The notes beneath the pieces were generated by a model. It had not been told where the DNA came from and did no database searches. It was given only the letters and a program-made list of their open reading frames with translations. Below are positions 8,935 through 17,381 of a stretch of DNA of 49,949 nucleotides, one piece after another. The stretch lies in NCBI GenBank assembly GCA_016931575.1, contig JAFGEO010000084.1:1-49949 (forward strand), written 5' to 3'. Within the stretch, counting starts at the first letter, position 1, and every line of letters begins with the position of its first letter. Source of the DNA: Bacteroidales bacterium (GTDB lineage: Bacteria > Bacteroidota > Bacteroidia > Bacteroidales > UBA10428). A program made the translations under genes and the position numbers.

Positions 8935-9507
8935 TTAAACGATATTGGCAAAACCCATGAATGCCATTGCCAGGATACCAGCAATGATAAAGGCTATCGG
9001 CACACCTTTCATCCCTTTCGGAATATCGGCAAGCTCAAGTTGCTCCCGGATGCCTGAAAAAGTAACCAGTGCAAGTCCAAATCCGATGGCATTGGCAAAG
9101 GCATAAACAACACCTTCAAGGAGGTTAAATTCCTTCTGAAAGGTAAGCAGGGCAACTCCAAGGATAGCACAGTTGGTGGTGATCAGGGGAAGAAAGATAC
9201 CCAGTGCCTGGTATAAAGAAGGGCTGACCTTTTTCAGAATGATTTCGACAAGCTGTACCAGACTGGCAATTACCAGGATATAGGAAACGGTCTGCATAAA
9301 GCCGATTCCCAGGGGTTCAAGTACATACTGCTGCAGGATGTAGGTGACAATGGTGGCGATCACCATGACAAATGTAACTGCACCGGCCATTCCCATGGCG
9401 GTATCCACCTTGTTTGATACCCCGATGAAAGGACAGATCCCCAGAAACTGAGAGAGTAGTATATTGTTTACAAAAACAGCTCCTATTATTATCAGTATAT
9501 ATTCCAT
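8935..9507 (-). CDS. rnfA: Rnf complex subunit RnfA
   Basis: The 190-residue, six-helix membrane subunit shows the RnfA/NqrE family opening, [18 protein letters not shown]. It carries the conserved Cys in LGICPF (about residue 25) and a second in TTNCAILG (about 112). In Rnf/Nqr structures these Cys pairs, with those of RnfE, hold an intramembrane [2Fe-2S] cluster; both are kept here. It is the last rnf gene, 6 nt after rnfE in the order B-C-D-G-E-A. The complex couples reduced-ferredoxin oxidation and NAD+ reduction to Na+ or H+ export. Length and motifs are entirely standard. Confidence 0.95.
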   Translation of the reverse strand: MEYILIIIGAVFVNNILLSQFLGICPFIGVSNKVDTAMGMAGAVTFVMVIATIVTYILQQYVLEPLGIGFMQTVSYILVIASLVQLVEIILKKVSPSLYQALGIFLPLITTNCAILGVALLTFQKEFNLLEGVVYAFANAIGFGLALVTFSGIREQLELADIPKGMKGVPIAFIIAGILAMAFMGFANIV

Positions 9508-9513
9508 AGCAAA

Positions 9514-10131
9514 TTACGAGTTTGTATACCGTTTCTTAACAATGTGCATAATGGCAATCAGGTAGCCCAGGGCCAGGAAAGCACCGGGTGCAAGAACAAA
9601 TACGAGCATTCCGTCGCCTTCAATGAATTTCTGATTGAAGATGGACCCGCTACCGAGTATTTCCCTGACCGATCCCAGGAGGAAAAGTGCGAAGGTAAAT
9701 CCCAGTCCGATTGCCAAACCATCAATCAGGGAAGCAAAAACCGAATTCTTGGAAGCGAAAGCTTCTGCGCGGCCCAGGACGATGCAGTTCACCACGATCA
9801 GGGGAATAAACAGGCCCAGGTTGTCGTAGAGACTGGGTTCGCCATTGGGGCCCGGAGTATTGGCATAAGCCTTCATCAGCAGATCAACAATGGTCACAAA
9901 TGAAGCGATGATTACGATATAGGAAGGTATGCGAACCTTGTCGGGGATGAAACGTGCAAACAAAGAAATGGCCCCGTTTGACATTACCAGCACAAAGGTT
10001 GTGGCAAGACCCATGCCGATTCCATTAATAGCTGAACCCGTTGTTCCCAGCGTAGGGCAGAGTCCCAGGAAAAGGACAAAAACAGGATTCTCCCTGACAA
10101 ATCCTTTTGTAATATTTTTCCACTGGCTCAT
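9514..10131 (-). CDS. rnfE: Rnf complex subunit RnfE
   Basis: This 205-residue integral membrane protein is the pseudo-symmetrical partner of RnfA. It has the family motifs [17 protein letters not shown] (Cys near residue 26) and [17 protein letters not shown] (Cys near 115). These Cys residues complete the intramembrane iron-sulfur site with RnfA. About six hydrophobic helices are visible. The start codon overlaps the rnfG stop by 4 nt (10128-10131), indicating translational coupling. All features match typical RnfE; nothing is truncated or missing. Confidence 0.95.
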   Translation of the reverse strand: MSQWKNITKGFVRENPVFVLFLGLCPTLGTTGSAINGIGMGLATTFVLVMSNGAISLFARFIPDKVRIPSYIVIIASFVTIVDLLMKAYANTPGPNGEPSLYDNLGLFIPLIVVNCIVLGRAEAFASKNSVFASLIDGLAIGLGFTFALFLLGSVREILGSGSIFNQKFIEGDGMLVFVLAPGAFLALGYLIAIMHIVKKRYTNS

Positions 10132-10721
10132 TTTGCACCTCCTTTATCAGAATTTAAACTGTAAAATGCCTTAATGGCTTTGTCCACCGCCTCACAGTAG
10201 GCCCGCGATGTTATTGTTGAAGCTGTTATGGCATCAATATCCCCCCTGTCCTTTGTAACAGAAACTGTCACCTCAGGAGGGTATTTTTTTCCGGGAAACT
10301 GGCTTTGGAAAGGCTCTTCCGTCATTTTAGTACCCAGACCGGGGGTTTCCTTATGTTCCAAAACAGCAACCCCGTGGATAGTCCCGTCAGGTCTTAGTCC
10401 GACCAGGAGTCTCAGCATACCCCCAAACGCATTCTTAGAGTATGTTTCAATAGCATACCCGATGGTATCCTGATCCGATTTGGCAATATAAAACACCAGG
10501 TTTTCACCGTCTGTATCGGTGAGCTTAAAAAATTCTTTTCCGGGTTCGTTAGTAAATTCGGGAACCACTCTCTTGATGGCAAGGTCCAGTTTTGCAGCTT
10601 CAGCTTTTGCGATGCCATCCCTGGTAAGCTCGTATACAAATCCCATGGCTGCGGAAGCTCCCAGTGCCACCAGGAAAAGTGTGAGTACCATGTTGGTAAA
10701 TGTGGATTCTTTTTTAGCCAT
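10128..10721 (-). CDS. rnfG: Rnf complex flavoprotein subunit RnfG
   Basis: The 197-residue protein has one N-terminal membrane anchor (about residues 9-30) and a periplasmic FMN-binding domain. The domain shows [21 protein letters not shown] and the conserved [10 protein letters not shown] near 123-132. The covalent FMN site, usually Asp-x-x-Ser/Thr-Gly-Ala-Thr, reads Asp163-Ala-Ile-Thr166-Ala-Ser-Thr169 followed by Ile-Thr-Ser. The acceptor Thr (169) and the preceding Asp are kept, while Gly-Ala is replaced by Ala-Ser. FMN would be attached by an ApbE flavin transferase encoded elsewhere. The gene overlaps rnfD by 8 nt and rnfE by 4 nt. Confidence 0.93.
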   Translation of the reverse strand: MAKKESTFTNMVLTLFLVALGASAAMGFVYELTRDGIAKAEAAKLDLAIKRVVPEFTNEPGKEFFKLTDTDGENLVFYIAKSDQDTIGYAIETYSKNAFGGMLRLLVGLRPDGTIHGVAVLEHKETPGLGTKMTEEPFQSQFPGKKYPPEVTVSVTKDRGDIDAITASTITSRAYCEAVDKAIKAFYSLNSDKGGAK

Positions 10722-11739
10722 TTTTTACCTCCTCTCCAAAACGTTTAGGTTTGATATAGCGGTTGATTAGGGGGACGAATGCATTCATGATCAGAATAGC
10801 AAAGGATATCCCCTCCGGATATGCCCCGAAAACACGAATGATAACCGTTATCAGGGCTATTCCCACCCCATAGATGATTTGCCCGACAGGGGTCATGGGC
10901 GATGTTACATAATCGGTTGCCATAAAGATGGCCCCCAGTAGCAATCCTCCGGTTAGTATGTGGAAGAGCGGATCCGCATATTGGTTTGGGTCTGCCAGGA
11001 AAAGAATGCCGGTAAAAATGATTACCGTCCCTATGATGCTGACAGGAATATGCCAGGTAATAATTTTGCGTGCAAGCATAAAGATTAGCCCCAGGATTAG
11101 CGCAAAGGCTGCAATCTCTCCAAGAGACCCCCCGGTATTGCCCATGAAGAAGTCGGCATAGCCGAGATGGTTCTTCTCCATCAGGCTTGAAATGGTCTCC
11201 CCGGATCCCAATCCTTCCTTAATGATCCCAAGGGGCGTGGCACCCGTTGTGGCATCGCTGATATTACTATCCGAGAGGATAACAGGGGTGTTAAAACCTT
11301 CCAGCTTAGGGAATTTGGTCATCCTTGTCGGGAAAGAAAGCAGCAGGAAGACCCTTCCCACGAGTGCGGGGTTAAAGGGATTGTTCCCAAGCCCTCCGAA
11401 GGTCAATTTTCCAATGCCGATAGCAACCAGGGCCCCAACAATGATAATAAAGGGAGGCAGGCTCGAAGGCAGGTTAAATGCCAGGAGGACACCGGTAACT
11501 ATTGCTGATCCGTCGGAAATTCGGGGCTCCTTCTTCAGGATATATTTCTGAATTAAAAATTCAAATAACACGCAGGAGGCCACCGAAAGCAGTGTCACAT
11601 AGATGGCCCCCATTCCAAAGAACCAAAAAGACACCAGCATGGCAGGCAGCAGGGCAATCACTACTCCATACATCAGCTTGCTGACCGATTCACCGCTATG
11701 GGCATGGGGTGATGGAGATACCGTAATTAGTTTATTCAT
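10714..11739 (-). CDS. rnfD: Rnf complex flavoprotein subunit RnfD
   Basis: The 341-residue membrane protein opens with VSPSPHAHSGESV, the family start, and has about ten hydrophobic helices. It carries the covalent FMN attachment site Asp162-Ala-Thr-Thr-Gly-Ala-Thr168 in full consensus, so Thr168 is the expected flavinylated residue. Other conserved stretches are GNNPFNPALVGRVFLLLSFP and MATDYVTSPMTPVGQIIYG. RnfD and RnfG carry electrons across the membrane between the cytoplasmic RnfB/C and the periplasmic flavins. It overlaps rnfG by 8 nt. The 55-nt gap to rnfC holds a small GC hairpin. Confidence 0.95.
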   Translation of the reverse strand: MNKLITVSPSPHAHSGESVSKLMYGVVIALLPAMLVSFWFFGMGAIYVTLLSVASCVLFEFLIQKYILKKEPRISDGSAIVTGVLLAFNLPSSLPPFIIIVGALVAIGIGKLTFGGLGNNPFNPALVGRVFLLLSFPTRMTKFPKLEGFNTPVILSDSNISDATTGATPLGIIKEGLGSGETISSLMEKNHLGYADFFMGNTGGSLGEIAAFALILGLIFMLARKIITWHIPVSIIGTVIIFTGILFLADPNQYADPLFHILTGGLLLGAIFMATDYVTSPMTPVGQIIYGVGIALITVIIRVFGAYPEGISFAILIMNAFVPLINRYIKPKRFGEEVKNG

Positions 11740-11762
11740 TCGTACTTAATTTTATTCAAAGC

Positions 11763-11780
11763 CCGGGGTATACTGCCCGG
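11763..11780 (-). other. Small GC hairpin in the rnfC-rnfD spacer
   Basis: CCGGG (11763-11767) and CCCGG (11776-11780) form a 5-bp GC stem around an 8-nt loop, in the largest gap of an otherwise tightly packed operon. No T-run follows in the direction of transcription, so it is more likely an mRNA processing or stability hairpin than a terminator. The function is inferred. Confidence 0.3.
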
Positions 11781-11794
11781 TTTGGTAGTTATTT

Positions 11795-13126
11795 CTATTT
11801 TTTTCTTGACCGGATCATTTTACCCACCTCGGCTTTCCCCAGCCGGATATAATCCAGCAGGGGCCTGCTTGAAGGACAGGTATAGCTGCAGGATCCGCAT
11901 TCAATGCAATCCATGACTTTTTCATTTTCCATCCGCTCGTGGAGCGATTTCTGCCCCAGGACCATCAGCAGGTAGGGCTCCAGTCCCATCGGACACACAG
12001 AAACACACCTGGAACATCGTATACAGGGTTCCGTTTGTCTGCGGGCGGCTTCGGGTTCAGGAAGAATCAGAATTCCCGAACTCCCCTTCACAACAGGGAC
12101 ACCCGGATCGGCCAGGGCTTTCCCCATCATGGGGCCCCCGTTGATTACTTTCCCGGTATCTTCAGGCAGTCCACCTGCTGCCTCGATAAGGGCACTGACA
12201 GGGGTCCCGAAACGAACGCGATAATTTGCCGGTGTTGTAAGGGATTTCCCCGTTATCGTAACAACCCGTTCGATCAGGGGCTTATTTTTCTGAACAGCGT
12301 CATACACGGCCACGGCTGTGCCTACATTGAATACTACTGCCCCTACATCAACGGGTAAACCGCCTGATGGGACCTCCCGGTTGAGTACAGCCTTGATCAA
12401 TTGCTTTTCACCTCCCTGGGGATATTTTACCTGTAAGGCCTGAACGCTTATGTTCGGGAAACCGGTAACAATTTCCCTAAGGTGGGCAATGGCATCCGGT
12501 TTATTATTCTCAATGCCGATCACAGCCTGTTCAACATTCAGCGCCCGCATGAGGATAGAAACCCCCACTACCAGTTCTTCGCCCTTTTCGAGCATGAGCA
12601 CATGGTCGGAGGTCAGATAAGGTTCGCATTCCACACCATTTATCAGAAGGTATTCCGCCTTTTTTCCGCGGGGGATGGTCAGTTTCACATGCGAGGGAAA
12701 TGTAGCCCCTCCAAGGCCTACGATACCTGCTTCATTGATGCGATGGATAATCTCGGCAGGATCGAGCCGGCAATCCTTTTTTAGCTGCGTGCTTGTATCA
12801 ATTGTGCTGAGCCATTCATCGCCCTTCACCCCGATAAACACTGCATCGCGCTTATAGCCGCTGGCATCCAGGGCCTTATCGATTTTCAGGACAGTTCCCG
12901 AGAAAGGAGAATGGATATTTGCCGATACGAAACCATCTGCGCTGGCCAGCAATTGTCCCACTTTTACTTCGTCGCCCTTGTTGACCAGGCACTTAGCAGG
13001 TACCCCAAGGTGCATCCCCAACGGGATTATTGCGGTTTCCGGCAGGGGCAGATTCTGGATTTTCTTACGGGCTGAAAGCTTGTTTTCCGGAGGATGCACC
13101 CCTCCTTTTGTGAATGTCTTAAGCAC
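11795..13126 (-). CDS. rnfC: Rnf complex NADH-side subunit RnfC
   Basis: The 443-residue soluble subunit opens with TFTKGGVHPPENK, the family start. A biotinyl/lipoyl-like sandwich follows (about 30-95), then the Nuo51-like NADH/FMN-binding core (GLGGATFPSHVKLTI near 160; LINGVECEPYLTSDH near 180). An SLBB-type region comes next. Two [4Fe-4S] ferredoxin motifs follow: CIRCSRCVSVCPMGLEP and CIECGSCSYTCPSSRPL near 365-420. RnfC is the peripheral cytoplasmic subunit that delivers electrons to or from NAD(H). It lies 2 nt after rnfB. The C-terminal extension found in gammaproteobacterial RnfC is absent, as is usual in this phylum. Confidence 0.95.
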   Translation of the reverse strand: MLKTFTKGGVHPPENKLSARKKIQNLPLPETAIIPLGMHLGVPAKCLVNKGDEVKVGQLLASADGFVSANIHSPFSGTVLKIDKALDASGYKRDAVFIGVKGDEWLSTIDTSTQLKKDCRLDPAEIIHRINEAGIVGLGGATFPSHVKLTIPRGKKAEYLLINGVECEPYLTSDHVLMLEKGEELVVGVSILMRALNVEQAVIGIENNKPDAIAHLREIVTGFPNISVQALQVKYPQGGEKQLIKAVLNREVPSGGLPVDVGAVVFNVGTAVAVYDAVQKNKPLIERVVTITGKSLTTPANYRVRFGTPVSALIEAAGGLPEDTGKVINGGPMMGKALADPGVPVVKGSSGILILPEPEAARRQTEPCIRCSRCVSVCPMGLEPYLLMVLGQKSLHERMENEKVMDCIECGSCSYTCPSSRPLLDYIRLGKAEVGKMIRSRKK

Positions 13127-13128
13127 GT

Positions 13129-14040
13129 CTATTCCTCCTTCGTATTTATAGTTGAATTCGTATCTTTTTCCTCTCTGCCTTCCGGTCCGACAGCAGTCTC
13201 TTCCTTATCCTGTATCTTTCGGGGCGGGAATCCGATCTCAATGATCGAATTGGTCGGGCATTCCGTCACGCACTTGCGGCACAGCCTGCATTTTTCTGAA
13301 TCAATAAATGCCAGGTTGTTCTCCATGACAATCGCCTCATAGGGACATACCTTGAAGCATTTACTACATCCTATACATGCAACTGTACAGCTTTTTTTTG
13401 CAATGCCACCTTTTTCCTCATTCCGGCAGGCGACATAGATCTTCCGGTCCTTTTTTGCGCGTTTGCGCAATTCAAACAAATCCTTTGGACATGCCTTGAC
13501 GCAGGCACCGCAGGCTGTACATTTCTCATCATTCACTACCGGAAGCCCAGTGAAAGGATCCATGGATAATGCATCGAAAGTACACACCTCCACGCAGTCC
13601 CCAAACCCCAGACAACCATACTGACAACCAGTATCACCCCCGTAAAGTGCCGATGCAACAGCGCAGGAAGTTGCTCCGTCATAGATATTTGTCTTCGGCC
13701 TGGCTTCGCAGCTCCCATTGCACCTGAGAACGGCAACCCTGGGTTCCTGCTCGACAGCTTCTTTTCCAAGGATCCTGGCTACTGAGGCCATGACATCGTT
13801 CCCTCCGACAGGACAGTAAAGACCATCGAAATTTTCAGCTTTCACGCATGCTTCGGCAAAATTCCTGCAGCCGGCAAAACCACAACCTCCACAGTTTGCG
13901 GCGGGAAGGGCCTCTTCCACCTCATCGATCCTGGGATCTTCAATAACCTTGAATTTCTGAGCGACTATATAGAGGATTACGGCAGCTCCTGCTCCCAACC
14001 CGCTTAATGACAATATCGTAAATAAAATCGTCTCGTTCAT
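13129..14040 (-). CDS. rnfB: Rnf complex ferredoxin-type subunit RnfB
   Basis: The 303-residue protein has an N-terminal membrane anchor (about 7-29). The Fes-type [4Fe-4S] motif follows (ANCGGCGFAGCRNFAEAC, with a later Cys in YCPVGG). Four ferredoxin-like Cys sets come after it: CQYGCLGFGDCVEVC, CTACGACVKACP, CIGCSKCFKVCP and CRLCRKCVTECP. RnfB accepts electrons from reduced ferredoxin and feeds the complex. The high number of cluster motifs is normal for anaerobic lineages. After the last cluster the C-terminus is a charged tail of about 35 residues (KIQDKEETAVGPEGREEKD). It is preceded by the rseC-like gene with a 1-nt gap. Confidence 0.95.
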   Translation of the reverse strand: MNETILFTILSLSGLGAGAAVILYIVAQKFKVIEDPRIDEVEEALPAANCGGCGFAGCRNFAEACVKAENFDGLYCPVGGNDVMASVARILGKEAVEQEPRVAVLRCNGSCEARPKTNIYDGATSCAVASALYGGDTGCQYGCLGFGDCVEVCTFDALSMDPFTGLPVVNDEKCTACGACVKACPKDLFELRKRAKKDRKIYVACRNEEKGGIAKKSCTVACIGCSKCFKVCPYEAIVMENNLAFIDSEKCRLCRKCVTECPTNSIIEIGFPPRKIQDKEETAVGPEGREEKDTNSTINTKEE

Positions 14041-14041
14041 A

Positions 14042-14464
14042 TTATGCTGCTTTTCTTAATGTAAAAGTAAAAGTCCTGTCCAGACGATCCCTGAACAGGT
14101 ATAATAAAATAAAATACGGTACCAGGGAAATCAAAGAGAAAATGCCGGAAAGAAGCTCATTGAGATGGAGAGTGGTTAACAGGATCAGAACAATCATTAC
14201 CAGTAGAAAAGGGAAAACATAGGCCAGAAAAGTGGCTCGTATCCCCAGATGCCGTTTCATCCCGATCATCACTTGTTCACCAATGGAATAATTTTCGTCA
14301 GGAAGGGCAATCTCGATATTCCGGGTACTTTCATCCGCGACCCCACAGGCGCTCTTACTATGGCAATGCGCACACGCCTGGAACACAGCCAGCCTCACTG
14401 AAGCCTGACCATTTTCAATTCGCTCGATTACACCCTTCTGCTCAATACAGCTGGCGGAACTCAT
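14042..14464 (-). CDS. rseC: RseC/SoxR-reducing-system family protein
   Basis: The 140-residue protein has a soluble N-terminus with the Cys-rich RseC motif CAHCHSKSACGVADE (about residues 31-45) and two hydrophobic helices (about 80-125). RseC proteins accompany Rnf in many bacteria; in E. coli RseC works with Rsx/Rnf to keep SoxR reduced and also affects sigma-E. In Bacteroidota it is regularly the first gene before rnfB, and that order is seen here, with a 1-nt spacer. A perfect -7 box lies 26 nt upstream, so this is the probable first gene of the Rnf transcript. Its precise role in this phylum is not established. Confidence 0.9.
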   Translation of the reverse strand: MSSASCIEQKGVIERIENGQASVRLAVFQACAHCHSKSACGVADESTRNIEIALPDENYSIGEQVMIGMKRHLGIRATFLAYVFPFLLVMIVLILLTTLHLNELLSGIFSLISLVPYFILLYLFRDRLDRTFTFTLRKAA

Positions 14465-14489
14465 TAGATTGTTTTTATATTTAGGGGCT

Positions 14490-14497
14490 ACAAAATT
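14490..14497 (-). promoter_or_regulatory. -7 box of the rseC-rnfBCDGEA operon
   Basis: Read on the minus strand this is TAATTTTG, a perfect TAnnTTTG. It lies 26 nt upstream of the rseC ATG, giving a short leader. The -33 region is AT-rich without a clear TTTG. Confidence 0.45.
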
Positions 14498-14728
14498 ATT
14501 GATGTAAATCTAATAGTTTACGAATCGAATAAAAAATCAAAAAAAATAGAATGATTATAAATAGGGATAATGTTTTGAATATCAACATGCCTTAAAAACC
14601 TTTATAGTCTCTATTTTTTTAGTATAGCCCTCCTGATATTACCGGTGAATAACTTCCGCAATCTTTCCGGTTTAGGCAGGGTGACTCTGGCACTATTCTT
14701 GTTTTTATGCTTAGTGAAATCTCAGACT

Positions 14729-16144
14729 ATGAAACGATTCCTCTACCCTATTCTTATTTTGCTTTTCATCCCCGTGAATCCCTGCGGTGCAAGGGAAAAG
14801 TATAAAAAGCTCCCTGTAACTAAAATCAGTGATGTAGTTGTGCGCTACGACCCCAACGTTCTCCGTATCGGTGGCAACAGGTTGCCGATCGGGATCAGTG
14901 CTGTCCTGAAAGGCGGGGAGCTTATTCAGACATCCGGCTACCTTGACGGCATCACCAGCTGGAGGCTTTATAAGATCGAAGTGGAAGGGGGCAATTTTTT
15001 CAACGGACAGGTCCGGATTGATCATGATATACCTGCCATCCGGGGCAAAGAGATCAAAGTCAATGTCTACCACCGAAAGTCGGGAGTACTTCTGAAAACT
15101 CAGGCCATCCCCCTGAATTATAAAACGAGGCTGACTATGAACCCTGTGAACAGCTTCCGTAAAGCCCCCGGGAACAAAGTGGATATCTCGCTGATTACAG
15201 AATTTAATGATGGCAGTACAGAAGAATTCAACCCCTATACAAACCGTTCGCTGGAGAAAAGATTTCAATACCAAACCGATGGTGGGAGTATGCAATACGG
15301 GAATTTCCTGATCAACCAGGATCCCTTCTCGATACGAAACCATACGGTTATGCTGATGGCTTATCTGATTGAAGATCCCTCCATTGGCGATACGCTGGGT
15401 GTCACCCTGGATTACCGCGATCATTTCGTAAGTAGTTTTCATGGTTCCTCCGGGTTTGACGGCAGCTCGGGATTTTCCGGAAGTTCAGGATCGACCGGAG
15501 GTGACGGAGGTGACGGAGGTGACGGCCAGGACGGTGATCATGGATCATATGGCCCCGATGTTGAAGTCTTTGTTGATGTATATTTCGATACCATCATCCT
15601 GCAGGAGCTGCTGTATGTTGAGATCAACAGGCTGAATTCGGAGAAACTGATCCGGCACCTGGTTAATACCGATGGCGGTTCCCTGTCCATTTACTCTTAT
15701 GGCGGGGACGGTGGCGATGGTGGGCACGGAGGCAGCGGAGGCAGCGGGGGAAGTGGCTACGATGGAGGTACCGAAACAAAAACGGTCCAGGTGAACGATT
15801 CAACGACCGAAGACATCACCATCAGGCTACCCGGCGGTCCGGGGGGAAATGGCGGGAACGGAGGATATGGCGGCCATGGCGGCTATGGTGGTCCAGGAGG
15901 CAATATCTACATTGACTATACGCAATACGCAGAACCTTTCCTGGACCTGATTCAGGCATACAGTCGCGGCGGTGATGGCGGCAGCGGAGGATTTGGGGGT
16001 TCAGGAGGAAGCGGAGGAAGTGGAGGAAGCGGCAATCCATCGGGATCAAGCGGACATTCAGGACACTCAGGATCAAGTGGCAGTAGCGGTTGGAGCGGTC
16101 CTGCGGGAAGGGTTTATTATGAAAGGGTGGAGACTGGGGAATAG
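14729..16144 (+). CDS. Secreted collagen-like (Gly-X-Y repeat) protein
   Basis: I place the start at the ATG at 14729 (471 residues) because it begins a clean signal peptide (MKRFLYPILILLF, cleavage near NPCGA); the frame also extends 28 codons upstream to a GTG. Residues about 20-235 form a beta-rich domain I cannot name. After that, four glycine tracts with strict Gly every third residue alternate with short beta/helical spacers. Tract 1 has 13 triplets (GSSGFDGSSG onward) and tracts 2 and 3 have about 8 each (mostly GGx). Tract 4 has about 8 GGx triplets, then a one-residue phase slip into GSSGHSGHSG repeats. It has no T9SS tail or membrane anchor. Bacterial collagen-like proteins form surface or matrix fibres; that role is inferred. 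It is divergent from the Rnf operon. Confidence 0.75.
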   Translation: MKRFLYPILILLFIPVNPCGAREKYKKLPVTKISDVVVRYDPNVLRIGGNRLPIGISAVLKGGELIQTSGYLDGITSWRLYKIEVEGGNFFNGQVRIDHDIPAIRGKEIKVNVYHRKSGVLLKTQAIPLNYKTRLTMNPVNSFRKAPGNKVDISLITEFNDGSTEEFNPYTNRSLEKRFQYQTDGGSMQYGNFLINQDPFSIRNHTVMLMAYLIEDPSIGDTLGVTLDYRDHFVSSFHGSSGFDGSSGFSGSSGSTGGDGGDGGDGQDGDHGSYGPDVEVFVDVYFDTIILQELLYVEINRLNSEKLIRHLVNTDGGSLSIYSYGGDGGDGGHGGSGGSGGSGYDGGTETKTVQVNDSTTEDITIRLPGGPGGNGGNGGYGGHGGYGGPGGNIYIDYTQYAEPFLDLIQAYSRGGDGGSGGFGGSGGSGGSGGSGNPSGSSGHSGHSGSSGSSGWSGPAGRVYYERVETGE

Positions 16145-16208
16145 GGGCTTGCGGGTGCCGGCGGTGTCAGTCGAAGGGGCAGTGTAAATCAGTGCAACAA
16201 AAAAGGAA

Positions 16209-16225
16209 CACAGAGGGCCACGGAG
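16209..16225 (+). repeat. CACAGAG/CACGGAG dispersed-type intergenic repeat fragment
   Basis: CACAGAG (16209-16215) and CACGGAG (16219-16225) recur at a 10-nt interval. This pattern resembles low-complexity intergenic repeats common in environmental bacterial genomes. It is short, and its copy number is unknown. Confidence 0.3.
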
Positions 16226-16295
16226 GAAAAAGCATGCACCGACAAGCTCAAACACCTGTCAACTGACAACCTACCCCCCGACTACCTCTCTCCTT

Positions 16296-16667
16296 CTAAG
16301 TTTCGAAGAAATTAAACTTATATTCCAGGATGGATTCGTAATACTCACCACGCTCCATGATATCATCATCGCCTTCTTCGTAGTACCAGTTCACAGTTAG
16401 GCGACGGCCCTTTTTAGAAATATCCACAAGTGCCCGCAGAATATGTAAAATAGCCTTGGAAGAGCCGCTATTGAAATATTCCAGTTCAATGTCGAGCGTA
16501 GTGCTTTCAGCCGGTTCCTGGCAGTAGAAAAAGATCCATTCAAACAACTGATCATAGAAAAGTGTTGCATCTTCCGGAATTGACCGCCCGCTGATCTTCA
16601 ATCGGCCATCAATGCTAAAGCTGACTTCAGGAGTTTTTTTTGTACTTTCTATGACCAGGTTGTTCAT
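16296..16667 (-). CDS. SiaC-family regulatory phosphoprotein (DUF1987)
   Basis: The 123-residue protein matches DUF1987/SiaC: the opening FSIDGRLKISGRSIPEDATL with FY after it, the core LDIELEYFNSGSSKAIL, and the ending NWYYEEGDDDIMERGEYY. In Pseudomonas SiaC, a Thr in the equivalent YFNTSSSK loop is phosphorylated by SiaB and dephosphorylated by SiaA to control a diguanylate cyclase. Here the site reads Ser67 in YFNSGSSK, so Ser phosphorylation is possible. No kinase, phosphatase or cyclase is adjacent, so its partners must lie elsewhere. It is divergent from the HD-domain gene. The ATG is well placed, and the protein is soluble and full length. Confidence 0.85.
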   Translation of the reverse strand: MNNLVIESTKKTPEVSFSIDGRLKISGRSIPEDATLFYDQLFEWIFFYCQEPAESTTLDIELEYFNSGSSKAILHILRALVDISKKGRRLTVNWYYEEGDDDIMERGEYYESILEYKFNFFET

Positions 16668-16793
16668 GAACCGGTATAATTTGGCATGAAAAATTAAAAA
16701 TACAATAATTTAGACTGATTATACAAAACGTAAATCAACAAAAATGGGCCACTCGTAAAAATCTTGCAACAATTATATACAAAATACAGCAGA

Positions 16794-17381
16794 ATGAATA
16801 ATCTTATTATCAACAGTAAAAGAGGTGTACCCGGGGTTTATTTTAAGGCCCTGGAATTTGCTGCGCACAAGCATCGCGCCCAAAAAAGAAAGGGTCCGAA
16901 AGGGATTCCCTACATCAACCATCCGATAGAAGTAGCCAGCCTGATTGCCTCAACACTTGAAAATCCATCCCCGGAGCTTCTGGTTTCAGCCATACTCCAT
17001 GACACGCTGGAAGATACTTCTGCCACAGAGGAAGATATTGAAAAACGATTCGGCCACGCGGTACTCTCCATTGTACTGGAAGTCACTGATGATATGAAAC
17101 TTCATTCCAAAGAAAGAAAGGAGTTACAGGTTGAACATGCAGCCTCACTTTCCCCGGAGGCCAGGGCCATCAAGATTGCTGACAAGACCTGTAACATCCG
17201 TGACATGCTGCAAACGAAATACTTCTGGACGAAACCAGTCAAGATCCAATATATACTATGGGCCATACGTGTCGTAGAACAGATTGGTTCAAGCCATCCT
17301 CCCCTGAAGAAGGTATTTATGGAGACCATACATCAGGCAGAAGAGATCCTCGACGTCAAGTTTGGGTTCCCTAGTGCTTAA
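16794..17381 (+). CDS. HD-domain protein, small alarmone (ppGpp) hydrolase-like
   Basis: I choose the ATG at 16794 (195 residues) over a TTG ten codons upstream. The HD metal site is complete: His in AAHKHRAQKRKG, the His-Asp pair in ILHDTLEDTS, and the distal Asp in IKIADKTCNIRDM. The spacing and wording (YINHPIEVASLIA between the motifs) are those of RelA/SpoT hydrolase domains and free-standing Mesh1/SAH enzymes. No synthetase, TGS or ACT domain follows. The likely role is cytoplasmic removal of (p)ppGpp or a related pyrophosphorylated nucleotide. Its 3' end overlaps the end of the convergent tsaD gene by 11 nt. Confidence 0.85.
   Translation: MNNLIINSKRGVPGVYFKALEFAAHKHRAQKRKGPKGIPYINHPIEVASLIASTLENPSPELLVSAILHDTLEDTSATEEDIEKRFGHAVLSIVLEVTDDMKLHSKERKELQVEHAASLSPEARAIKIADKTCNIRDMLQTKYFWTKPVKIQYILWAIRVVEQIGSSHPPLKKVFMETIHQAEEILDVKFGFPSA

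Noticed and set aside
14645-14728. Upstream GTG extension of the collagen-like protein
   Set aside because: It would bury the clear signal peptide 28 residues inside the protein, and GTG starts are uncommon here; the ATG at 14729 is preferred.
14711-15442. 243-residue open frame antisense to the collagen-like gene
   Set aside because: It has no signal, motif or initiation context, and the plus strand has a clean signal peptide and repeat structure.
15430-16110. Glycine-repeat DNA considered as a CRISPR or tandem repeat array
   Set aside because: The periodicity follows codons of Gly-X-Y triplets and there are no spacers of fixed length; it is coding repeat sequence.
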